A program made the translations under genes and the position numbers. Under the pieces are notes generated by a model, which ran no database searches, was not told where the DNA came from, and worked only from the letters and a program-made list of their open reading frames with translations. DNA of 64,000 nt from assembly GCA_003550325.1 (NCBI GenBank), contig QKWP01000033.1, positions 476,850-540,849 of the forward strand, written 5' to 3'. Shown here one piece after another: positions 11,177 through 23,462 of this stretch (positions are counted from its first letter, which is position 1; each line of letters starts with the position of its first letter). Source of the stretch: Gigaspora rosea (lineage: Eukaryota > Glomeromycota > Glomeromycetes > Diversisporales > Gigasporaceae).

Positions 11177-11371
11177 CATACAAATTTTGGGACTTTCACA
11201 TAATACAGTCAGTAATATCTAGTTAATCCCATTTAATCCCACAGCTTTTATATTACGGTTTTCTAATATTTATCTAGTAAAAGGAAACCGTATTATAGGT
11301 TAAATGGGAATTAATCAAATATTATTAAAGCACGATGTGAAAGCCACAAAATTTGCTACAGTTGTATAACA
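11177..11371. repeat. Foldback element, about 195 bp
   Basis: The outer arms (CATACAAATTTTGGGACTTT at 11180 and its near-complement at 11340-11370) and the inner arms (AATCCCATTTAATCCC at 11223; GGTTAAATGGGAATTAA at 11298) pair in order, so the whole unit is one imperfect palindrome. No clear target duplication was found. Confidence 0.5.
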
Positions 11372-12919
11372 CAAATGAGGCAAAAAAGATTTTCAATTAA
11401 TTGTGTAACCATATCGGAATCAATTCCTTAATTTACCTAAAATTTCAAAAGTAATTAGGTTTTCCTGAAAATAGCATAGGCTATTTCGAAATAACGTTCA
11501 TACGCGTCCCAATAACGCGCACACGTTTATAGTTTAATTTATTAAATCCTTATTATGCGCAGTTCAAATAATTAATCTATTCAAAATAACGCCCATGAGA
11601 GTGCGTACGTACTCGAAACAGTGCAGATGCCTGCTATTTCGAGTTATATCGGGCAATCTCGTGATGTACGAGTCTCCTAAAAAGATTGTACTCATTTTTG
11701 ATTTTTGGAGAGAGTTTTACTGTAAAGGTCCCATATAACCACCTAACCTCTAAACTTTAGAAATTTTTGTTAATTGCAGATCTGCGCCACAGTGGTCGGC
11801 AAAACTTGACATTGGTGCCATCAGGAATGTGTTTTTCAACACTACGAGAACGACAACCAAAAATATCATTCGGATTTATTTTACCTTACAAAGCTTATAA
11901 AAGACAATTATTTTTGTCTGTTAATTTAATTTTTGTTCATAAAGATAAAGTATACAAAGAATATAAAGAATCAACAATTATCTTACTTTGTTTCTATTCA
12001 GCTCATCAGTTTTGTAAAAGAATTAATTTTTCAGTAGTAACATTAAATTAATTAAAGCTCATTCAAAGTTACGACTTTTTTGTTTACTTTGCATGCTCTT
12101 TTTTTACTTATATAACGTAAAATTTAGATTCGGGTAAAAGAGATTTAAATCCGAGTGTTACAATAAAGTGAACAATGCGAAATTATAGATTTGTCTTTAT
12201 TGGGAACCAATCATATCTCTTCATTTTATGTTTATAATGATCGGCTAAGTATAAATATAGAATTTAAAACATACAATCGGAGTGGTGTCATGCATGCACT
12301 ATAATTTTATTTCCGAGTGTTCCTGTACGACCGTTTGAATAAAATTGTCACGATCAGTTTAATATTGCTACGTTATCTATTACTAATGTATCAGAATCCT
12401 CACAAACCTTAATCAATGCCTTCAGTTCACTCAATTGAAAATTGATGTGACACGCATTTATTGTGTTAACTCAAATAATTTAGCGCTTTAAAATTGTCTT
12501 ACGTTCTGAAACACCGTACGCAATTTTTTCCTAAAATCACGTGATGTGTTATATTTTCTCGCGTCTTGTGCATTTATTTAACATGAATTCAATCTCCGTA
12601 TTTGTTGCACATTTTAAATCTTGAAAGACCAATTGCGATTGTTGAATGTTCAATCTGGAGGTCAGAAAAGTTAGAAATATTTTATTTTTTTTTTATTTAA
12701 TATATCTAAAATGTTATAAATACCAGCATGAAACCAATGTCTCAAGTCCGACCTTCCTCCATTCCGCTTGAAATTTGAATTTTTTTTTTTTTAAAAAAAA
12801 AAAAAAGTCAAACACTCCTTTAATATATCTTTCTCGCTATCATATAAAAGAAGCTTTCGCTATCTTTTACAATTTAAAAAAAAAAACTTTAAACACGTCG
12901 ACAAATTTTCTTACCGAAA
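11372..12919. other. Intergenic stretch upstream of the membrane-protein gene
   Basis: The part at 11465-11600 has GAAATAACGTTCATACGCG-like sequence, recalling the interior of the mariner-like MITE at 14693-14987, so a decayed copy may lie here. A 94-codon frame at 11767-12051 has no recognised domain and AT-driven composition. A T12-A13 hairpin-like run lies at about 12780-12806. No gene is supported. Confidence 0.4.
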
Positions 12920-13810
12920 ATGAATGCGCTTTTAAATAAACTTCCTCGCGTTAATCTCTGCTGGCAAGTATATTCATTGACTTACGGGTAATTTCATAAG
13001 CTATAAGAACTCAAAGATTAATTAATAAATTACTCTTTACAAAAAAAATAGTTTCTTCGTTCCTCTTCAAATCGGTGCATTTATTGTTACAGCATGGATG
13101 TTAGTCTGGTTTGCTTATGCTGGCATAGTAGTCATGACCATTTCATATAGCTGTAAGTATTTTCCTCTTAATTAACTTTAATCCACACATTCATCTAATC
13201 TCTCCACTTTTCTTTCAAATACAGCTTCTATCGGCTTCACAATCTTCTGGAAAGGTCTTGGTATCTGCTATCTCTTACTTGCTTTGGGTGCTTTTTATGG
13301 CGCTCATGCAATATACTATCAAATTCCTCACCGAGTAGCCAAATTCGTTCAAGGTTATTTCATCGCTATCATCTTCTATACCTTGGCCCAAATCGTTTTT
13401 ATCGTTGTTATACAGATCGCTGTGAGTTCTGCCTTAGCTGATGCTAAGGCTAAATGTGAACAAGCTAGTAAAACTACTAAAATAAACTGCGATGCTTACA
13501 CTAGCGGAGTGGGTTATCCCATTGTTAGTTGGCTTATTCCATTCGCGATTGGCTCATTGTGGCAAGTAAGTATCGGTATCCTTTATGAGTCGCATGATTA
13601 TTGTCCATTAGTCACTGTTCGTAGACTTGGCATATTTTATGTGCACACATCACTTTATATATGTATTGCCGTAATGTTTTTATTCATTATACTAATAATC
13701 TAATAATTTTTTTATTCATTTAATAGCTCTACTTATTTATCTGCATTCGATCTTATAGTTTGGAACTTACTGAACGTTCAGAGAAACCAGGACAATATAA
13801 TGGCCCATAG
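12920..13810 (+). CDS. Four-span membrane protein, unknown family
   Basis: Four exons, 12920-12963, 13052-13152, 13225-13565 and 13727-13810, give 189 residues. Intron 1 uses a GC donor (GGCAAGT); with it the N-terminus reads LPRVNLCCFFVPLQIGAF in frame. A GT donor four bases further on would break the frame. Four hydrophobic segments are visible, at roughly residues 14-41, 53-75, 87-113 and 138-170. A Lys-rich loop with two Cys (AKCEQASKTTKINC) lies between the third and fourth. The short tail ends KPGQYNGP. The layout and the CC-x5-x-G start of span 1 recall small tetraspan or LAPTM-like proteins, but no defining motif such as the tetraspanin CCG is present. Function unknown; it probably sits in the plasma membrane or endomembranes. 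Confidence 0.8.
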
Positions 13811-14692
13811 ATGTCGCGTGAAATAAAAGTTGTAAAAAAAAAAAAATAATTTTAATGTTTTCTTTCTAATTAAAGTCTTTTTTAAATTGATAGCGAGTTA
13901 CTACGTAAAATGGAAGTCATATACCATCTTACGATCTGAATGAAATTTAGATGAATTGGCTGTGCTTTTTCTTCTTTTCATTCAAAATTCACCTTCTCTC
14001 TCCTCTTTGAATCAACTTCGTATAAATGACCTAATTTTTTACTATATATATTATCTTTATTGTAATACATATTTATACATAGTTCATATTTAATATATAG
14101 TTCGACATAAAACATATCTATGATTCTTTACTTAATAAATAAAATTCCTTGAAAATAATACAAAAATTTAATGAACATTGATACATAATAATAAAGCTTT
14201 AATATTAATGCAAAGCTAGTTGCTTTATTTTCAAAGAATAAAAACTATAAAGTCTTATACTGTAGCAGTTTGCCAGGTGTTTCGTATTTACTAACGCCAA
14301 TAAAAAACTTAAGACAAAGATTTGATAATACAGTAATACCGTAAATTACCATGCAAAAATACCGTGTATTTTATATTCCACGTGAAGATTTATACCCTGA
14401 GTATTTGTATAGAGATACATTATGTTGTGTGGTAGATGCGCCTCAATTAATGGTATACGTATAACAAAAATTGTTTATTTTGAGTTACACAAAATTTAAG
14501 TGCATAGCATCGGGAAATTATAACATATATAATAAACTACATATATATTATATAATTTTAAACTACGTTAATTATAGTTTTATATTACATAATTAAACTA
14601 TTAATTAATTATTTATTATCAATTATATATTTAAAAATATCTAAATTATTATTCTTTAAGTCTAAAAAAAAAATATAATATTTACAAAATTA
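13811..14692. other. Intergenic, AT-rich
   Basis: Begins with the 3-prime flank of the membrane-protein gene. The remainder is AT-rich with direct ATATAT tracts near 14520-14660. No gene recognised. Confidence 0.4.
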
Positions 14693-14987
14693 CCGCATTT
14701 TCCCGAAATAACGGGTATGGGCGTTGTTTATAAAATTGCACCCCCCTAAAATAGTATGCGAGGCTTCAAAATAACTCCCATGCGCGTCCCTAAATAACAC
14801 GCACCCCATATATACAGTATCTGTGATATAAGTACAGTACCAGCTTTCTCTTGATACAGCTACTTATATATAATGTGCATGGTCGTTACTTGGAAAAACA
14901 GGTTTATTAAAAATCTATCCTTGTCTCGATATAACGCCCATGCGTGTACTCTAACGCGCAGGTGGGCGTTATTTCGCGAAAATACGG
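14693..14987. mobile_element. Mariner-like MITE with TA duplication, 295 bp
   Basis: Left end CCGCATTTTCCCGAAATAAC and right end GTTATTTCGCGAAAATACGG are near-complements, with TA at 14691-14692 and 14988-14989. GC-containing subterminal units of the type GGGCGTTATT/AACGCCCATGCG recur inside both arms. Same terminal family as 3116-3667 and 54873-55247. Confidence 0.7.
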
Positions 14988-15239
14988 TAGTTATTTTGTT
15001 ACTATAAACTGTTAACTGTTATATCTAATATAGAATTATAAAAAAAATTGTTATTAGCTAATACTGTATACTGTATATTTTTTAATTAACACTTTCAGTT
15101 TTTAATATTTTGTTTGAATGGGCATTTCGAGAAAATAAATATACTGTTTTTCAAGTTGCTATTTATTACCACTGGTGATCATCACCAGTATTGTTATATC
15201 TCTAAAACGTACTTAGTAAACTCAGACCAGACTCAAACT

Positions 15240-15378
15240 CAATCATAAATAAAAGTTTATTCAATTCTGATCATTGGATCAGAAGTTATTGAAGTAAATA
15301 TTTTTGTTGTTTTTAGCAAATTAGATCAAAATTGGCCAAATCTAGTTATAACCAATATGAGAGATATCCAGAGTCCTA
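15240..15378 (-). repeat. Truncated copy of the AGGACCCC MITE family
   Basis: The interior sequence (TTCTGATCATTGGATCAGAAGTT, then AGCAAATTAGATCAAAATTGG, then GAGATATCCAGAGTCCT) matches the interior and one terminus of the element at 4160-4455, read on the opposite strand. The other terminus is not seen. Confidence 0.5.
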
Positions 15379-15849
15379 ATAACACGACCCTAATTATTGT
15401 TTATATATGATCACCAATCTCAAAAATAATCAGTTGATTATATTTACCATATATAATTTTTCAAAATTAAATTGTGTTATAATGTTCAAAATTGATAGTA
15501 AAATATTTATCCACTATATTAATTATTTCCATTTTATTTTTAAATATTTAAAAAATTTTTCATCTAATTTCCAAACTTCTATAACTTATTTTAATATTAA
15601 GGGTAGGTGTATATAGGTTATTTTCATATAATTTAGTAGTATATTAGATTTTTATATAGTAAAAAAAAAAGGGAATTAATATTCATATCCCCTATTTTTG
15701 ATATTTATACCTCCTATTAAAAATTAAAAATTTTAAAACTTTGAATGAAAATATCTTAACAACTATCTAACTAAATTCAATGAACTTTTTTTATTTGTAT
15801 TCTATAAACAATTATTATAAAACACACTTAAGGTGTTTTATTACCATAA

Positions 15850-16010
15850 GGGTGGTGACAGATATTATGTAATATTTTAGGAGGGGAGGGGGGTCTCTAA
15901 AATTTTACGTTAAATATAGAAGTTCATAATAGCCAATCAAATTTCTTTTATATAGGGAGAGAGAGATAAGGATATAGTAAAATGATATTATGTAATATAT
16001 GTCACCACCC
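15850..16010. mobile_element. Harbinger-like MITE, 161 bp
   Basis: Inverted ends GGGTGGTGACAGATATTATG and ATATGTCACCACCC are flanked by TAA on both sides (15847-15849 and 16011-16013). That is the 3-bp duplication typical of PIF/Harbinger. A second copy of the same family lies at 38958-39117 in the opposite orientation. Confidence 0.7.
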
Positions 16011-16319
16011 TAAGTAAATTAGATTTGCAAATCTGCATAACAAAAACAAAAAAATAAATTTTTACAAAACAAAAAATAAATTTTAATTACTTTAAAGTTA
16101 GAGTAAGGCCTAGGAATTTATTAGGGCATTAGTATATACAAAATTTAGAAAAGAATTTTTTTATTAGAGCCCCAAAAGTGGTTTTATAAGCAATATTTAA
16201 AGATATGAATGTTTTTTTAAAAAAATAAACAAAAAAACAAAATTTTTTGTTACATTTGATTTTAAATTTTAATTGGCTATTCTAATAGTTTTGCGTAATA
16301 TAGTGTAAAATACCATAGG

Positions 16320-17870
16320 TGCATTTTAGTAAAACTTTTCTATAAATTCATAGAATTGAAATAAAAAAAAAAGTTTATCAAATTTAGTTTGATGGATATC
16401 AGAATACCTTTGCTCAAAATTAGAGAAAATCAAAATATCTATCAAAATTAAGCTGTACTAAAGTTTTTTAAAAATTTGAGCAAAGATATCTTGACAACCA
16501 TCTAACCAAATTCAATGAACTTTTTTTTATTTGAATTCTATAAATTTATAGAATTCAAATAAAAAAAAGTTTATCAAATTTGATCAGATAGTTGTCAGAA
16601 AATCTTTGCTCAAATTTAGAGAAAAATCAAAATATTTATCAAAATAAAAGCTGTACTAAAGTTTTTTTAAAACTTTAAGCAGATATCTTGACAACCATTT
16701 GATCAAATTCAATGAATTTTTTTTATTTGAATTCTATAAATTCATAGAATTCAAATAAAAAATTTTATCAAATTTGGTTAGACCAATGTCAAAATATCTT
16801 TGCTCAAATTTTTAAAAAAACTTTGGCACAGCTTTTCTTTTAATAAACATTTTGATTTTTTTTTAAATTTGAGCAAAGATATTTTGACAACCATCTGACC
16901 AAATTCAATAAACTTTTTTTTATTTAAATTCTATAATTTCATAGAATTCAAATAAAAAAAATTCATCAAATTTAGTCAGATAGTTATCAAAATAACTTCA
17001 CTCAATGTTAGAAAAAATCAAAATATCTATTAAAAGAAAAGCTATGCCAAAGTTTTTTTAAAAATTTTGAGCAAATATATTTTGACAATGGTCTAACCAA
17101 ATTCAATAAACTTTTTTTATTTGAATTTATAAAATTCAAATAAAAAAAACTCATTGAATATGATCAGACAGTTGTCAAGATACCTTTGCTCAAATTTTTA
17201 AAATATTTTTCTTTTGATAAATACTTTGATTTTTCTCTAACTTTGAGCAAAGATATTCTGACAACCATCTGACCAAATTTAACAAACTTTTTTTTATTTA
17301 AATTCTATGAAATTATAAAATTCAAATAAAAAAAGTTTATTGAATTTGGTCAAATGGTTGTCAAGATATCTTTGCTCAAATTTTTAAAAAACTTTGATAT
17401 AGCTTTATTTTAATAAATATTTTGATTAGTATTTTGACCCATTTAACTCAGGTGACACATTGGGCTGATCTGAGTAGACTGACGAGTATTCCTAGCCAAT
17501 CGCTAATGTTTATTTACATCGAATAAAATAAAATTAACAATTCTATTTTCTGTTTTACCCGATGTAAACAAAACATTAGTAATTGTTAGGAATATTCGTT
17601 AGTCTACTCAGATCAGCCAGATGGGTCACTTGAGTTAAACAGGTCAAAACACTAATTTTGATTTTTTTTAACTTTGAGTAAAGGTATCCTAACAACCATT
17701 TGACTAAATTTAATAAGCTTTTTTTTTATTTGAATTCTATGAATTTATAGAATGCAAATAAAACAAGTTATTGAGTTTAGTCAGATGGTTGTCAAGATAT
17801 CTTTACTCAAAGGTTTAAAATTTTTTGATTTTTAATAGAAGTATGAATATCAAAAATAGGAGTATGAATA
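16320..17870. repeat. Array of alternating direct and inverted copies of one AT-rich unit
   Basis: A unit of about 90-180 bases recurs about ten times in alternating orientation. Its parts are a palindromic TTTGAATTCTATAAATTCATAGAATTCAAA core, CAAATTTGGTCAGATGGTTG and ATCTTTGCTCAAATTT. Each palindromic core could form a hairpin. No frame crosses more than one unit. A separate element interrupts the array at 17427-17654. The array may have grown from repeated snapback replication or from tandem insertion of a small foldback element. Confidence 0.65.
17427..17654. mobile_element. hAT-like foldback MITE nested in the repeat array, 228 bp
   Basis: Termini TAGTATTTTGACC and GGTCAAAACACTA, with arms of about 75 bases that contain CTGATCTGAGTAGACT and its complement. 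It is flanked by a perfect 8-bp repeat ATTTTGAT (17419-17426 and 17655-17662). The centre near 17520-17570 is AT-rich. It cleanly interrupts the 16320-17870 array. Confidence 0.75.
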
Positions 17871-17919
17871 TCAATCTCAAAAAAAAATGCTTTTAATAAA
17901 ACTTTTTAACATCTTAGTA

Positions 17920-18196
17920 TGATCCCAAACATCTAGTACAAAAACCAATATTATGCATTTTAGCAAAATCCCAAAATTTAAGAAACAAAAAAAACAGTTT
18001 TTGGCAATTATTTTGGCATTCAGTAGTCCAATTTGAATTAAAATAAAGCTCTTAGTGAGATAATTTAACAAAAAAAAGTTCAATTTTGATTACTAGATCA
18101 GAAGTTATTTAAATAGATATAGTTTTGTTGTTTTTAGCAAATTAAATTAAAATTGGCCAAAATCCAGTTATGATCTATATAAAAGATATTCAGGGT
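17920..18196 (-). mobile_element. Copy of the AGGACCCC MITE family, inverse orientation
   Basis: Starts GATCCCAAACATCTAGTAC and ends ATATTCAGGGTC. The interior matches 4160-4455 read on the other strand (for example AGCTCTTAGTGAGATAA and AGATCAGAAGTTATTTAAAT). No clean target duplication is visible. Confidence 0.55.
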
Positions 18197-18343
18197 CGTA
18201 TCTTAACCAACTTGTATCAAATTTATATAATATATAGTTTAATACAGTTTGTTTATAATAGTAAAGTTTTTGTTTTAAAAAAATTAACTTTATATATAAT
18301 TAAAAATTTTCAAGATTGCTATATTAGGGTAGCAGTCAATTAA

Positions 18344-18882
18344 AGGGGCATCCAGAAATAACGTTATACAAGAGGGGGGAGGGGTCAGACAAAATATACC
18401 GTTTTTCCTTTTAAGTAGGAGGGTCAAAAAAATATAATGCAATTTTTTTAAAAAAAATCGTCTAAAAACTGAACTAGTAGTCCAAATTAATGATTTTGGT
18501 AACATTCGATTTGTCTCAGTAAGAGGAGTTGAATGGTACCAATTTTATTTCATTTGAATTACTAGATTAAAAGTTATAAGCCAAATACTATTGGTTATTA
18601 TGTTTTCTTATAAAATTACTAAAATTAATAGTTTTTTGTGAATAAATATTGATCCAGTGATCCAAATGAAATGATTTTGGCATTATTGGATTCATCTCAC
18701 TGAGACGAATTGAATGGTATCTAAATCATTTAAATCAAATAATGTCACAATATATTCAAGTTTTTGTAAAATTTTATATATAAACTTACGGATTTTGAAA
18801 TATTTTTTTATATAGTAGGAGGGGTCAAGCACTAGTCAAGCGCTACTATGAGGGGTATATAACGTTATTTATGGATGCCCCC
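18344..18882. mobile_element. Harbinger-like MITE, 539 bp
   Basis: Ends AGGGGCATCCAGAAATAACG and CGTTATTTATGGATGCCCCC, flanked by TAA at 18341-18343 and 18883-18885. Subterminal GGAGGGGTCA-like sequence is inverted near both ends (18380 and 18808). The interior holds diverged sequence like that of 150-220 at the window start. Non-coding. Confidence 0.65.
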
Positions 18883-18887
18883 TAATC

Positions 18888-19160
18888 GACAATCACTTTA
18901 TTGACATAATATTTTACCAACAAGTTCATTTTACTGACAGTTTATTTCATCGAAGCTCATTTCACCAACAAAGTAATTCTGGTTATTGTCATTAGGGTCA
19001 AAGTAGAATTAAGTAGAATTAGGGCTAAATTTAGTATGCTTTTACAAAAAAACTTGTCAGTAAATGAGCTTCGATGAAACAAACTATTGGTAAAATAAAC
19101 TTGTCGGTGAGTATTTGCCAGTGAAATGTCATATCAATAAAGGAATTGTTGGTAAAATAA
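18888..19160. repeat. Foldback repeat next to the 18344-18882 element
   Basis: Left arm units such as TTACCAACAAGTTCATTTTAC and TTTCATCGAAGCTCATTT face their complements at 19050-19115. The centre is near 18990-19040. No target duplication was identified and no frame is present. Confidence 0.5.
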
Positions 19161-19473
19161 TATGAACCCGCTATATTATATAAGCAAATTTGTTTTTATT
19201 CAATATTGTACAAATTTGATTTTATTACATATGATGATTAAAGCTTGACCTTAACTAATCAAATTAATAAAGTGATATTTGTTAATTAAAATGTGATTAA
19301 CATCAATAACAATTTATTGTTAAATGATTTATTATCAAATTATTTATTATTAGTAAAACTTTATTTAATTTAGTTATATATTTTTAAATAGTAATTTGAT
19401 TCTATATCTATTATCACCTTTACTAGAGATGCATTTCAACTTTAGCTCATATTAAATTAAACAATATTGCTTA

Positions 19474-19821
19474 GGCCACATAAACTTAATTTTTTGGTTC
19501 TCATAACCCAGCCGGGTCATATTTTGAAAATTTTTTAAAAAAATTTTTTTATATATTTTAATAGCCAGGTGGAATTTCAAAAAATTTTTTTAAAAAATTT
19601 TATAAAATTTAAAATTTTTTATATATAAAATTTTTAAATAAAGTCCAGGTGAGTGGGTCATTACTTTATTTATTTTAGTATTTAATACTATAATACCAGG
19701 TTATTATTTTTTAAAATTAAAATAAATTTTATAATTTAAAAATTTTTAAATAAAAGTCCAGCCTGCCAGGTCATTTTTTTTTTTTTTATATTATGAGAAC
19801 CAAAAAATTAATTTTATGGCC
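19474..19821. mobile_element. Harbinger-like MITE, 348 bp
   Basis: Inverted ends GGCCACATAAACTTAATTTT and AAAATTAATTTTATGGCC, with TTA on both outer sides (19471-19473, 19822-19824). Inside are runs of A/T broken by short CCAGGT/CCGGGT units. Non-coding. Confidence 0.6.
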
Positions 19822-19824
19822 TTA

Positions 19825-21551
19825 TACATATTTGATCTAAATTAATTAAAATATTTGAAGCTTATTTAATACATCTAGTATTTTTTATTTTTTTTGTTAA
19901 CTATATATTTAGTAATTATTATTTTAGTTTTAAGATTAGTGAATATTAATATGAAATAAAAAAAAATAATCAATTTTGTAAAGTCTCACTGAATGAATAA
20001 ATTTATACTACAATACCAAAACTATTCTTGTATTCTGAATAATTTGTTTAAAGATCTTTGCCACATACTACATATAGCCCCCATGTTTTTACATTATCTA
20101 TATTCTTGTTTTTTATTTGTACTTAAATTTCTATCAAATACAACCAATTTAGTATAATATTTATGACAAAGTTAATCACTAATAAGGTTTTATACTTGTG
20201 GGATCTAGTCTTGTTGAATGTTGTTAATACAGCTAGTCATCTAATTTGAGTTCTGCTTTTAAACTTAAAGCAGCTTGACTCTATATAGTTTTAGATAAAA
20301 GATTTGGTTAGTTTGCGAAAACTTTGCTACATATCACATCTGGTGCTGAATTCTTGTATATAAGCCCTTTGCCATTATTACTAGTAAAAGTTACGCCTAA
20401 AAATAATTATTGTAGAATCAGTACAGGATCATTGCAAGATCATTAAAACTAAAGTTTTGTTAAATATAAGCACAAAATTTTATACCACTATATTAAAAAA
20501 AACGTGGGGCTTCAAAAAAGTAAGTATCACTTTTTATTATAACCAATCATAGGACAAATTCTCAATAATCACGTGGAAATAAATCCGCCCATATGAAAGA
20601 ATTGCTAATTCTGATTGGTCGAATCATATGATGCTTACATGATATCATCTGATATTGGTTACACAAAGTTGATCTACAATCTATTTTATATGAATCAAGG
20701 CAAAGACCCCATATGATCTAATGGATATCATTTGACAGGGACTCACTTATACTTGTAGTTTAAAATTATAACCAATATTAAATCTGCGGTATAAAAAATA
20801 TATATATATATTATGCGCAGAACAATTTTTTATATCTGCGGAATTCGCATATATATAAAAAAAAATTTTTGCGGAATAAATTCCGCGATTTCCGCATAAT
20901 CCGAATCAATCGGGCAAAGTCTAATCTGACCGACCCGATTGAAACCTTAGTAAATATCAGGTCGAGTACCATTTACCATTGTATCTAGTATCTTCATAAA
21001 ATATACCCTCTATAGTTAAGGCTCGGTACTTTCACTATTATGCAAGCCTAATCCTTAATTAATACCCATAATTATATGAATTTGTTACTTTTTATATTAA
21101 TCACCCAAGATATTTTACACGTCATTCTGATTATATGAAATTTTTAAGGCATTAGTAATAAAAAATTCAAACCGTCGATACAATGAGTTTATATCAACAT
21201 TTTATATATTTTGAAAAAAATGTCGAGTATAGAAAAATTTTGCTAAGATGTCATTGTTTCCAGATGTCGATATAACCAGATTGACGTGTATTCAATTCTA
21301 AAAGTGGGTGAAATCTTGAATAATTGTCCCAGGCATTTTATGCAGTCTAATAGGAATTGGTAGATTTTATATTCAGTGAAAAAAGATCATTTTTATAATA
21401 TTTGAAAATTTATTGTAAAGGAGTGTGTATACCACCAAAAATAAGATTTAATAAAATAATGTTATTAGATAACAAACTAATATTACTATGAACTATTTGT
21501 TTAAATGATATCACATTATGATTTATTATATCTTAAAAATGAGAATTCAAA
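19825..21551. other. Intergenic with a dispersed repeat at about 20600-20695
   Basis: The stretch 20600-20695 (GATTGGTCGAATCATATGATG, then GGTTACACAAAGTTGATCTAC) recurs at 33870-33955 and, more weakly, at 24060-24150. It is therefore a dispersed non-coding repeat. A small GCGGAAT-rich palindromic segment lies at 20810-20900. The rest shows nothing. Confidence 0.45.
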
Positions 21552-22680
21552 TTAACCTATGGCATTTCGAACTATACGTTGAACGTGTTTTTTGAACGCG
21601 GGATAATTTTCCCTCCATTCTTTCTATAAAATAATAAAAATTTTTATATGAATATTTATAAAAAATAAATAAATAAAATAAACAGAAATCGAAAAAATCC
21701 TCACAGCAGCTTCAATGTTTGCAGGCGATTCATCATTAGGACTCGAAAGCATTGAAATGACACTCAATAAAATAGTTTCAACAGTATGGACAGGCCTCCA
21801 TCTTTCACCAGCATCTTCATAACCGTACTTATCTTCACCCGGAGGGTGCTAAAGACAAACGAAATAATAAGCAATTAAAATACATTTAACTACAATTAAT
21901 CAATAATAGCATAAATCAATTCAGATCATACCAAAATGGAAATGCACACTTCACCATCAGGATATACTATAATTAAAGAAAATCAAATTATGAAGATTTT
22001 TTTTAAAAAAAAGAAAATACGATAATTTGTAACGATACACGTCGTATCACGTACCATTTGGATGCCACATGTCAGAAATAAATTTCAGTTTTGGAGGCAT
22101 TAAGGGATATTCCTAATAAGGCAATATCATAACATTTATACATATGCGAACCGAGATTTTATATAAAATGAACGTTATCAATACGAAAAAAAAAAAACAT
22201 ACCTTTGGAAAAGTCATCTTTGCTCTAAAGAAACCACCTTCACTGTGATGAATATTAAATAATATTAATTACTATGCCAATTCACACTTTAATAAAAGAA
22301 ATTTATGAAAGATTACTCACTACAAAGTATCAGGTGGACCAATGATTATGATCTCCCACTATTGAATAAAAATATTAAAATTAAGCCTTCTATTTTATAA
22401 TATTATAAAATAATTTAAGTCGAATCTTATACCTTTATAAAGAAAAACGAGAGTTAGCTTTTTAGATCAAAAATTTTAAAATAAGTTAGAAAATAGTCTT
22501 ACCTCATAAATATTATCATTATCAGCAAGACCCGCGGAAAAGCCTTCAACAGGGTGCTTTAGTAATTCTAAATATGCAAAAAAAAATCAGAACAAAAATT
22601 TCAAGTAAAGGTTAAGATTTACAATTGACAATACCGTTGAGTTGTTTTTGAAGAAGAAGAGCTGATTGTGAAGTAGCCAT
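21552..22680 (-). CDS. UBC7: Ubiquitin-conjugating enzyme E2, UBC7/UBE2G1 class
   Basis: Eight exons on the minus strand: 22680-22635, 22567-22503, 22358-22321, 22242-22203, 22112-22055, 21966-21932, 21848-21705 and 21623-21552. They give 165 residues, the family length. All seven introns are GT-AG and every phase closes. The UBC fold is complete: [25 protein letters not shown] and FPKEYPLMPP, the HPN motif at residues 80-82 and the catalytic Cys at 90 ([12 protein letters not shown]). The acidic-loop insertion after it ([13 protein letters not shown]) is the mark of the UBC7/G1 class, and [12 protein letters not shown] follows. Such E2s pass ubiquitin from E1 to ER-membrane E3 ligases in ER-associated degradation, building Lys48 chains. 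The gene stands alone, between AT-rich repeat DNA on both sides. Confidence 0.93.
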
Positions 22681-23040
22681 TGTCGTTAAGTTTAAAGCTA
22701 CACAACAAAAGAACTATTTGACTCAGGTCGCGACACAAATCTGTATCTGTGATTGGTGGATAATTAACAGCCCAATTCTGATGATAAAACCCGTGATCAA
22801 GTTGGGTGTAATTGCTAACACCGATACTGTGATAAAAAATTTTTTGTTCTGATAAATACGAACATACGTACAGTACAAGAAAAACAAATATTACTGCAAT
22901 ATAAATAGTTTTTTTTTTTGATTATTCCTTACATTTTCTCCTATATGATACGTGCGTACGTATGACGTACGTATGTACGTCGCTTATTATTCGATAGTGA
23001 TATAGGGGGTAAAATTATCCCAAAAACAATATAATAAAAT
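22681..23040. other. Upstream flank of the E2 gene
   Basis: Contains a GTACGTA-rich palindromic segment at 22948-22982 (CGTGCGTACGTATGACGTAC) that could form a hairpin. No promoter element can be named with confidence. Confidence 0.35.
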
Positions 23041-23079
23041 TCACTAGTCCGGAGAATGATATCAGCCAATAAAAATTTG

Positions 23080-23460
23080 CAAATATATAGACCTTCAAAT
23101 GACCCCAATTTTATTATGAACTTTTAGTCCAGGTCATTTGAAAAAAAGGCAAATGACCTCCAATTTTACCATCACTTACCTGGACTCGGCTACCGAAAAG
23201 CATTCCGGGTCCAAACCTGACCCGAACATTTTCGACCAGGTCAAGGCAAATTTTGAGAATATCAACCCGATCGGTAAAATACCTACCGGTATTCAACAAA
23301 CCATATCAGCTAACGGACTTTTAAAATGGGGTATTTTACGGATCGATAGCGCAGCCGCAGCATAGAAATAACCGATCGATGACGTAACTAATCTTGAAGA
23401 CATACGATGGATGCTAACATCGATCCGTACTTTGAGGGCCGCCCTGGTCGATCTTAACCA
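23080..23460 (+). other. GC-richer open stretch of unknown origin
   Basis: Noticeably richer in G and C than its surroundings. One frame (23138-23365) stays open and includes FTITYLDSATEKHSGSKPD, NIFDQVKANFENINPIG and LLKWGILRIDSAAAA before a stop. A further piece downstream reads LEDIRWMLTSIRTLRAALVD. Regular base composition and lack of AT-type codon decay suggest a recent arrival or a recently mobile sequence. I recognise no domain. No flanking repeats were found. Confidence 0.35.
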
Positions 23461-23462
23461 CG

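Noticed and set aside
11767-12051. 94-codon plus-strand frame
   Set aside because: No domain, no splice partner that extends it, and AT-driven composition in its second half.
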